5,389 nucleotides of DNA from Dehalococcoidia bacterium (GTDB taxonomy: Bacteria > Chloroflexota > Dehalococcoidia > E44-bin15), in NCBI GenBank assembly GCA_023129355.1, contig JAGMCC010000087.1, positions 1 through 5,389 on the forward strand, given 5' to 3'. Below are positions 1 to 4,035 of the stretch, piece after piece. Below the pieces are notes generated by a model. It worked only from the letters and a program-made list of their open reading frames with translations, was not told the origin of the DNA and searched no databases. The position numbers and the translations under genes were made by a program. The first letter of the stretch is position 1; every line of letters begins with the position of its first letter.

Positions 1-685
1 TACCGCCGGTATTGGGACCCCGGTCATTGTCAAGTACCGGCTTGTAATCGCAGGCTGAGACCATCGGCACTACGGTTTTACCATCAGTGAAGGCAAGTAG
101 GCTCACCTCTTTCCCCGTAAGCCACTCTTCCACCAGAACCTGGTCGCCGGCCTCGCCGAAGATTCGCTTCTCCATGACCTCGGAGAGCGCTACTAGCGCC
201 TCAGCGGTGGAATTAGCCACGATCGAACCTTTGCCCGCCGCCAGCCCGTCTGCTTTGACCACAATGGGGAGCTGCTCAGCCTTGACATAATCCCTTGCCT
301 CGCTAAAGGACGAAAAACTTCGGCTCTGGGCGCAGGGGATACCGTTTCTTTGCATCAGCCCCTTGGCGAAAACCTTGCTCGACTCGATCTTCGTCGCCTC
401 TTTGGTAGGACCAAAGATGGGTATGCCACGACCTTGAAAAAGATCAACAATGCCTGCGGCAAGCGGTGCTTCAGGGCCGACCACGGCGAGATCGATTCTT
501 CGTTCCCGAGCCGCTTGGGCTAGAGACTCAAGCGCGGTAGGTTTAATGTCCAGGTTTTTAGCGATGAGCCCAGTCCCCGCATTCCCCGGCGCGACATAAA
601 TCTCCTCAACGTTGGGGCTCTGGCTGAGCTTCCAAACCAGGGTATGCTCCCTGGCCCCTCCGCCAATGACCAACACCTTTAGCAA
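1..685 (-). CDS. purD: Phosphoribosylamine--glycine ligase (GAR synthetase), N-terminal 228 residues, 3' end cut by window edge
   Basis: PurD ligates 5-phosphoribosylamine to glycine with ATP, giving glycinamide ribonucleotide in the second step of cytosolic de novo purine synthesis. The frame is open from a TTG at 685 to the window edge. Visible landmarks are the N-terminal nucleotide-binding stretch VLVIGGGAREH (residues 4-14), GPEAPLAAGIVD (70-81), FGPTKEATKIESSKVFAK (91-108), the ATP-grasp segment VVKADGLAAGKG (142-153), VEEWLTGKEVSLLAF (185-199) and DYKPVLDNDRGPNTGG (213-228). The family usually has about 420 residues, so roughly the C-terminal half lies outside. TTG is chosen because the protein then begins MLKVLVIGGG, as family members do, and the same frame has a stop (TGA) about 30 bases upstream with no ATG or GTG between. 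The ribosome site is weak (GAGAG about 5 bases upstream). It is the last gene seen of the guaA operon, 22 bases after the membrane-protein gene. Confidence 0.96.
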   Translation of the reverse strand, partial: MLKVLVIGGGAREHTLVWKLSQSPNVEEIYVAPGNAGTGLIAKNLDIKPTALESLAQAARERRIDLAVVGPEAPLAAGIVDLFQGRGIPIFGPTKEATKIESSKVFAKGLMQRNGIPCAQSRSFSSFSEARDYVKAEQLPIVVKADGLAAGKGSIVANSTAEALVALSEVMEKRIFGEAGDQVLVEEWLTGKEVSLLAFTDGKTVVPMVSACDYKPVLDNDRGPNTGG

Positions 686-707
686 TTGTTCTCTCTCTAG
701 CGGTGTG

Positions 708-914
708 CTACTCCTTCACTACTTCTGTGCCCGCGTACAGTGCCCGAATCGCTGACCACACAGCGAGTACTGAAACAGCGATTGCGATCAGGAACCAGTA
801 GATTGTTTCCAGATAATAGACCGTGTCCAGTGCTTCCCCTACGATCCCCGCTATAATGCACCCAACAGCCACCAGTCCTAAAATGTGCGTCAACACATTA
901 TTAAATGTCTCCAC
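708..914 (-). CDS. Small two-helix membrane protein of unknown function (68 aa)
   Basis: I do not recognise a family. From a GTG at 914 the protein has 68 residues with two hydrophobic segments, about 11-29 (ILGLVAVGCIIAGIVGEAL) and 38-56 (IYWFLIAIAVSVLAVWSAI). They are joined by a short acidic and tyrosine-containing loop (DTVYYLE), and the tail is charged (ending EVVKE). This suggests a hairpin inner-membrane protein with both ends on the same side. A GTG at 923 is also in frame and gives 71 residues, but it lies inside the Shine-Dalgarno sequence; the GTG at 914 has correct 8-base spacing. The gene starts 23 bases after the ferritin-like gene stop and ends 22 bases before purD, so it is probably co-transcribed with both. 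Pairing with the ferritin-like protein is only an inference from position. Confidence 0.72.
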   Translation of the reverse strand: METFNNVLTHILGLVAVGCIIAGIVGEALDTVYYLETIYWFLIAIAVSVLAVWSAIRALYAGTEVVKE

Positions 915-920
915 CGATAT

Positions 921-932
921 CACCCCCTTTTA
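921..932 (-). promoter_or_regulatory. Near-perfect Shine-Dalgarno site that decides the start of the membrane-protein gene
   Basis: Read on the minus strand the bases are AAAAGGGGGTGAT, which matches the extended anti-16S complement AAGGAGGTGAT with one mismatch. The upstream GTG candidate (923-921) is part of this site, so a ribosome bound here could not begin at it. The next in-frame GTG (914-912) is 8 bases downstream of the GGGGG core, which is ideal spacing. Confidence 0.7.
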
Positions 933-937
933 ACAGG

Positions 938-1192
938 TTATAACCCCTCTTTTTTGAACATCTCAGCCTGAAGGGGATCGAGCTTCCGAATGAGCTTGGT
1001 AAGCTCGACGAGGTGCTCCTTTTCCTCGTCACGAATGTGCGCCAAGACCTCTGCCACCTCTTCGTCCTCTATGGTGTCGATGTGCTCCTGATACTGATTG
1101 ATCGCCTGAAGCTCCCCAATCATGTCCTCTCGCAGCATCTCAAGATCCAGCTCCGGGGCTCCCTCATCTTCATAGTCGTTTTCGTAGGCCAT
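938..1192 (-). CDS. Two-helix ferritin-like / rubrerythrin-like protein, EncFtn-type, without encapsulin tag (84 aa)
   Basis: This is a small di-iron carboxylate protein, probably a cytosolic iron oxidase or binder. After an acidic N-terminus (residues 4-18) come two predicted helices, about 18-41 and 43-71. The first carries E27 and Y34 in GELQAINQYQEH; the second carries E57 and H60 in RDEEKEH. This layout fits encapsulated ferritins (EncFtn), in which half of each ferroxidase centre comes from each of two subunits through one Glu on helix 1 and an ExxH on helix 2. It also resembles the ferritin-like domain fused to some archaeal encapsulins, including a following LDP. From memory of R. rubrum EncFtn, the ferroxidase residues E32, E62 and H65 are kept as E27, E57 and H60, while the entry-site acids near E31/E34 appear as G26 and Q29. 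The C-terminus stops at KKEGL, with no cargo-loading peptide. ATG at 1192 follows AGGAGG with 6-base spacing. It sits 16 bases after guaA and is probably co-transcribed with it. Confidence 0.85.
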   Translation of the reverse strand: MAYENDYEDEGAPELDLEMLREDMIGELQAINQYQEHIDTIEDEEVAEVLAHIRDEEKEHLVELTKLIRKLDPLQAEMFKKEGL

Positions 1193-1198
1193 TTGTCG

Positions 1199-1204
1199 CC
1201 TCCT
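1199..1204 (-). promoter_or_regulatory. Shine-Dalgarno site of the ferritin-like gene
   Basis: AGGAGG on the minus strand, 6 bases before the ATG at 1192. It begins only 5 bases after the guaA stop codon (1211-1209), so ribosomes finishing guaA could reinitiate here. This is the strongest ribosome site in the minus-strand group along with that of the membrane-protein gene. Confidence 0.75.
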
Positions 1205-1208
1205 TTTC

Positions 1209-2870
1209 TTATTCCCATTCTATAGTTGACGGCGGCTTTGAGGAGACATCATAAACCACACGGTTCACCTCGGGGACCTCATTGACGATGCGATTTGAGA
1301 TGCGCGCCAGCAGGTCGTATGGAAGGCGGGCCCAGTCAGCGGTCATGGCATCCTCCGAGGTCACGGCGCGGATCGCAATGAGATATCCATAAGTGCGAAA
1401 ATCTCCCATCACCCCAACGCTCCTGGTATCGGTCAAGATAGCGAAGCTCTGCCAGAGCTGGCCGTATAGCTTCGCCTTCTTGATCTCGTTCATCACGATC
1501 CAGTCGGCAGCCCTCAATATCTCCAGCTTCTCCGCGGTCACCTCACCAATAATTCTTATAGCCAGCCCCGGCCCGGGGAAGGGCTGGCGCCATACCATCT
1601 CCTCAGGCATACCCATGGCGAGCCCAACCTCTCTCACCTCATCCTTGAATAAATAGCGAAGCGGCTCAATGAGGGAAAGGGTCATCTTTGTCGGCAGACC
1701 GCCCACATTGTGATGGGTCTTTATCTTCGCCGAGGCCCTGCTCTCCGGGGTGACGCTCTCGATAACATCGGGGTACAGGGTTCCCTGAGCCAGGAAATCC
1801 ACCCTTCCCAGCTTAGCGGCCTCATCCTCGAACACCCGGATGAATTCCTCCCCCACCAGGCGTCGCTTCATTTCAGGCTCAGTAACTCCCTTAAGACGCT
1901 GGAGAAACCTATCGGTGGCATCGATGTCGATGATGTTCATCCTCAGGTTCCGCTGGAAGGTATTGATGGTGCGCTCCGCCTCCTCCTGACGCAGCAGGCC
2001 GTTATTGACAAAGATGCAGGTTAGCTGATCGCCGATGGCACGGTGAACCAGCGCTGCCGTTACAGCGGAGTCAACACCCCCAGAGAGGGCGCAGATAACC
2101 CGACCCCTCCCCACCTGCTTTCTGATCCTGGCTACGCTCTCCACGATAAAGCTGCCGGTGGTCCAGTTGCCGCTGCAGCCACAGATACGGTAAAGGAAGT
2201 TTTTCAGGATATCCTTCCCCTGAGGGGTATGGGCCACCTCAGGGTGAAACTGTATTCCAACGATCCCATGTTCATTGCCCATGGCAGCGACGGGAGAATT
2301 TTCTGTATAACCCAGGGTAGTAAAGCCAGGGGGTATCTCCACAATCTGGTCGCCGTGGCTCATCCAGACAGGTATAGAGGGGGGCAAGTCAGCGAAAATG
2401 GGCGATTCCACAGCGCTCTGATGCAGGATGGCATGACCGTACTCATGCCTCGTCCCCATGGCCACCTTCCCTCCGAGTTGATGGGTGAGTACCTGCATGC
2501 CATAGCAAATGCCCAGTATGGGGAGATGGCTTTCATAGATATAGGCAGAGGCGAGCGGTGCTCCGGGGTCGTAGACGCTGGCTGGGCCCCCGGAGAAGAT
2601 GAACCCCCTGGGCTTAAGGGATGTTATCCTTTGCCACGGGGTATCGTAGGGTAATACCTCGCTGTAGACCAGGCATTCCCGCACCCGCCGGGTGATGAGC
2701 ATGCTGTATTGCGAGCCGAAGTCGATCACCACCACCGCCTCGCGTTCCACCTCGGGCGCCTTCTCCGCGATAGACTGCTCGCCAGCCTTTTGCTTGGCGA
2801 TCTCCAGATATGTAGAGACCTCCAGGTCATCGCTGGTGGTCACCCGAAAGCTATCCTCTGTCCTCTCCAT
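1209..2870 (-). CDS. guaA: GMP synthase (glutamine-hydrolysing)
   Basis: GuaA converts XMP to GMP with ATP and glutamine, the last step of guanine nucleotide synthesis in the cytosol. From ATG 2870 it is 553 residues. The class I glutamine amidotransferase domain (about 46-235) has the nucleophile Cys122 in GICYGMQVL, and His209 and Glu211 in GIQFHPEV. The ATP pyrophosphatase domain carries the PP-loop SGGVDS (263-268), then GLLRQEE, TLYPDVIES, KTHHNVGG and PFPGPGLAIR. The C-terminal dimer/XMP-binding domain ends in the usual VVYDVSSKPPSTIEWE. All catalytic motifs are intact. The family usually has about 510-525 residues; here about 45 extra residues precede VVVIDFGSQYS. An internal GTG at 2750 would give 513 residues, preceded by a purine-rich GGAGAAGG, so the true start is uncertain. 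ATG 2870 is preferred because GAGGAA lies about 10 bases upstream and a promoter lies just beyond. A further upstream ATG (2921) falls inside the promoter. It is the first gene of the minus-strand operon. Confidence 0.96.
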   Translation of the reverse strand: MERTEDSFRVTTSDDLEVSTYLEIAKQKAGEQSIAEKAPEVEREAVVVIDFGSQYSMLITRRVRECLVYSEVLPYDTPWQRITSLKPRGFIFSGGPASVYDPGAPLASAYIYESHLPILGICYGMQVLTHQLGGKVAMGTRHEYGHAILHQSAVESPIFADLPPSIPVWMSHGDQIVEIPPGFTTLGYTENSPVAAMGNEHGIVGIQFHPEVAHTPQGKDILKNFLYRICGCSGNWTTGSFIVESVARIRKQVGRGRVICALSGGVDSAVTAALVHRAIGDQLTCIFVNNGLLRQEEAERTINTFQRNLRMNIIDIDATDRFLQRLKGVTEPEMKRRLVGEEFIRVFEDEAAKLGRVDFLAQGTLYPDVIESVTPESRASAKIKTHHNVGGLPTKMTLSLIEPLRYLFKDEVREVGLAMGMPEEMVWRQPFPGPGLAIRIIGEVTAEKLEILRAADWIVMNEIKKAKLYGQLWQSFAILTDTRSVGVMGDFRTYGYLIAIRAVTSEDAMTADWARLPYDLLARISNRIVNEVPEVNRVVYDVSSKPPSTIEWE

Positions 2871-2884
2871 AGCCCGCCGCTTCC

Positions 2885-2913
2885 TCGACCAAAGCTTATC
2901 ACTGTGGTATACT
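2885..2913 (+). promoter_or_regulatory. Predicted sigma70-type extended -10 promoter for tsaC
   Basis: The -35 is TCGACC (2885-2890, 4 of 6), followed by a 17-base spacer and a -10 TATACT (2908-2913, 5 of 6) with an extended TGG directly before it. The predicted start is about A2920, only 3 bases before the tsaC ATG at 2923, so the transcript would be practically leaderless. It interleaves with the guaA promoter on the other strand. Confidence 0.62.
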
Positions 2914-2921
2914 GGCGTCAA
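2893..2921 (-). promoter_or_regulatory. Predicted sigma70-type promoter for the guaA operon
   Basis: On the minus strand there is a -35 TTGACG (2921-2916), a 17-base spacer and a -10 TAAGCT (2898-2893) preceded by TG in the extended -10 position. The -35 matches 5 of 6; the -10 hexamer matches only 3 of 6 and relies on the TGn extension. Predicted transcription start is near 2886, leaving a leader of about 16 bases that contains the GAGGAA ribosome site. The spacer holds the -10 element of the opposing tsaC promoter. Confidence 0.5.
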
Positions 2922-2922
2922 G

Positions 2923-3534
2923 ATGGAGGGGCAGATTCATCAGGCAATCGACATCCTGAAGAGGGGAGGGATCCTCGCCTTCCCCACGGACACCGTCTAT
3001 GGGCTGGGCGCCAATGCCTTTGACGAGGGTGCTGTTATAAAGGTTTATGAAGCGAAGGGAAGACCGCGCCATCTCGCCATTCCCCTGCTCCTTGCCGATG
3101 TGTCCCAGATTACGTCTGTAGCCAGGGATGTGCCTGAGATCGCATGGCGGTTGGCAAAGCACTTCCTCCCTGGAGGTTTAACCCTAGTTTTATATAAATC
3201 GCCTGGAGTATCGAGTCTGATCACAGGGGAGGGCGAAAAAATTGCGGTGCGGGTGCCGGGCCACCCTATTCCAATCGCATTGATCGAAGGGCTGGGCGCC
3301 CCTATCACTGGCACAAGCGCTAACCTCACCGGCAGCCCCAGCCCCCTGACCGCCCAGGAGGTTTATAACCAAATGGGGGACAGGGTCGATCTCATCATCA
3401 GTGGTGGGTGTCCCGGAGGCATCAATTCCACGGTGCTCGACCTCACCGCTGAGCCCCCCAGCATTCTCAGGGAGGGGGCGATAAGCGGTGAGGAGATAGC
3501 CAGGGCATGCGGAGCAACTGTAAAGGAGGGCTAA
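2923..3534 (+). CDS. tsaC: Threonylcarbamoyl-AMP synthase (YrdC/TsaC/Sua5 family)
   Basis: TsaC makes threonylcarbamoyl-AMP from threonine, bicarbonate and ATP, the first step of the t6A modification at position 37 of ANN-decoding tRNAs. The intermediate is then transferred by the TsaD complex, which is not in this window. The 203 residues form one YrdC domain, with no C-terminal Sua5 domain. Motifs are GGILAFPTDTVYGLGANA (15-32), the basic KGRPRHLAIPL (45-55), PGGLTLVL (83-90), IAVRVPGHP (107-115), PITGTSANLTG (127-137) and STVLDLTAEPPSILREGAIS (169-188). KGRPRHLAIPL and FLPGGLTLV differ slightly from the common KGRP..PL and FWPGPLTLV but keep the core. The frame is open back to 2692, but that part is antisense to guaA. 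ATG 2923 gives the expected N-terminus. No Shine-Dalgarno precedes it, in agreement with the leaderless promoter. Its stop overlaps the rpiB start. Confidence 0.94.
   Translation: MEGQIHQAIDILKRGGILAFPTDTVYGLGANAFDEGAVIKVYEAKGRPRHLAIPLLLADVSQITSVARDVPEIAWRLAKHFLPGGLTLVLYKSPGVSSLITGEGEKIAVRVPGHPIPIALIEGLGAPITGTSANLTGSPSPLTAQEVYNQMGDRVDLIISGGCPGGINSTVLDLTAEPPSILREGAISGEEIARACGATVKEG
3524..3529 (+). promoter_or_regulatory. Shine-Dalgarno site of rpiB inside the end of tsaC
   Basis: AGGAGG followed by GCTA and the ATG at 3534. The site lies in the last codons of tsaC and confirms ATG 3534 over the in-frame ATG at 3507, which would lie within tsaC and add nine residues not seen in the family. Confidence 0.75.
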
Positions 3535-3983
3535 TGCTGATCGCTATTGGCTGCGACCATCGGGGGCTGAATCTAAAAATGGCAATTATGGAGCTCCTTT
3601 CGGAGCTGGGGCACGAGTATGAGGACTTCGGCTGCTACGATACTGGCTCGGTGGACTATCCCGATACGGGGGGCAAGGTAGCTCAGGCGGTTGCCAGGGG
3701 GCGCGTGGACCACGGCATCCTGGTATGCAGCACGGGCATCGGAATGAGCATCGTGGCCAATAAGGTGCCTGGAGTCCGTGCTGCCCTCTGCCATGATACC
3801 TTCAGCGCCCAGCGCAGCAGGGCGCATAACGATGCCAATGTCCTCTGCCTTGGGGAATGGGTGGTGGGAGAGGGGCTGGCGAAAGAGATCGTTAAAGCCT
3901 ATCTTGCCGCTGAGTTTGAAGAGGGGAGACACGCCAGGCGCCTGGAGAAGGTGCGGGCACTGGAGGAAGGAAAGCTTCCTTGA
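3534..3983 (+). CDS. rpiB: Ribose-5-phosphate isomerase B
   Basis: RpiB interconverts ribose-5-phosphate and ribulose-5-phosphate in the non-oxidative pentose phosphate pathway, supplying ribose for PRPP. The protein has 149 residues, the usual length for RpiB/LacAB-family enzymes. It starts MLIAIGCDHRG, where D8 and H9 help bind the sugar phosphate. SVDYPD (39-44) follows, then the catalytic base Cys65 in VCSTGIGMSI (64-73), and the HDTFSAQRSRAHNDANVL segment (87-104) with H98 and the conserved ND pair. The cysteine and single-domain length favour RpiB over the unrelated RpiA. LacA/LacB subunits share the fold, but they come as two genes in sugar operons, which is not seen here. The ATG shares its A with the tsaC TAA, so translation is probably coupled. 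The TGA stop is part of the -35 element of the dxs promoter. Confidence 0.95.
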   Translation: MLIAIGCDHRGLNLKMAIMELLSELGHEYEDFGCYDTGSVDYPDTGGKVAQAVARGRVDHGILVCSTGIGMSIVANKVPGVRAALCHDTFSAQRSRAHNDANVLCLGEWVVGEGLAKEIVKAYLAAEFEEGRHARRLEKVRALEEGKLP

Positions 3984-4009
3984 CAAATCTCGATCTCCAT
4001 TGCTAATAT
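3980..4009 (+). promoter_or_regulatory. Predicted sigma70-type promoter for dxs, overlapping the rpiB stop
   Basis: A consensus -35 TTGACA (3980-3985), whose TGA is the rpiB stop codon, is followed by an 18-base spacer and a -10 TAATAT (4004-4009, 4 of 6) with an extended TGC before it. The predicted start is about A4016, giving a leader of about 20 bases that carries the dxs ribosome site. The 52-base gap between the genes shows no hairpin terminator, so read-through from tsaC-rpiB is also likely. Confidence 0.6.
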
Positions 4010-4020
4010 GACCCTATCTT

Positions 4021-4026
4021 AAGGAG
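4021..4026 (+). promoter_or_regulatory. Shine-Dalgarno site supporting the GTG start of dxs
   Basis: AAGGAG lies 9 bases before GTG 4036. There is no ATG in the dxs frame until codon 27, which would remove conserved N-terminal sequence, so the ribosome site decides in favour of GTG. Confidence 0.75.
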
Positions 4027-4035
4027 AGAAGCACC

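Noticed and set aside
87..290. Plus-strand frame of 67 codons near the left edge
   Set aside because: It is antisense to purD, has Ser/Thr/Ala-rich composition typical of reverse-strand shadows, and no ribosome site.
924..966. TATAAC as a -10 element before the membrane-protein gene
   Set aside because: The hexamer at the expected -35 distance (TGAGAT) matches poorly, so co-transcription with the ferritin-like gene is simpler.
1209..1260. Possible internal promoter (TATAGA) before the ferritin-like gene
   Set aside because: The -10-like bases are inside the guaA 3' end and no -35 element occurs 16-18 bases upstream.
2043..2654. Plus-strand open frame of 203 codons
   Set aside because: It is wholly antisense to the GMP synthase gene, has no recognisable domain or ribosome site, and is explained by the codon bias of guaA on the other strand.
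2871..2921. Longer guaA start at ATG 2921
   Set aside because: It would begin inside the predicted guaA promoter, add 17 unconserved residues (YHSDKLWSRKRR and similar), and lie across the tsaC start.
2692..2922. Upstream extension of the tsaC frame (280-residue version)
   Set aside because: The extra 77 residues are antisense to guaA, show low-complexity Ser/Thr composition and would require transcription from inside guaA. The conserved YrdC domain begins just after ATG 2923.
3984..4035. Terminator between rpiB and dxs
   Set aside because: No GC-rich inverted repeat or T-run is present in the 52-base gap.
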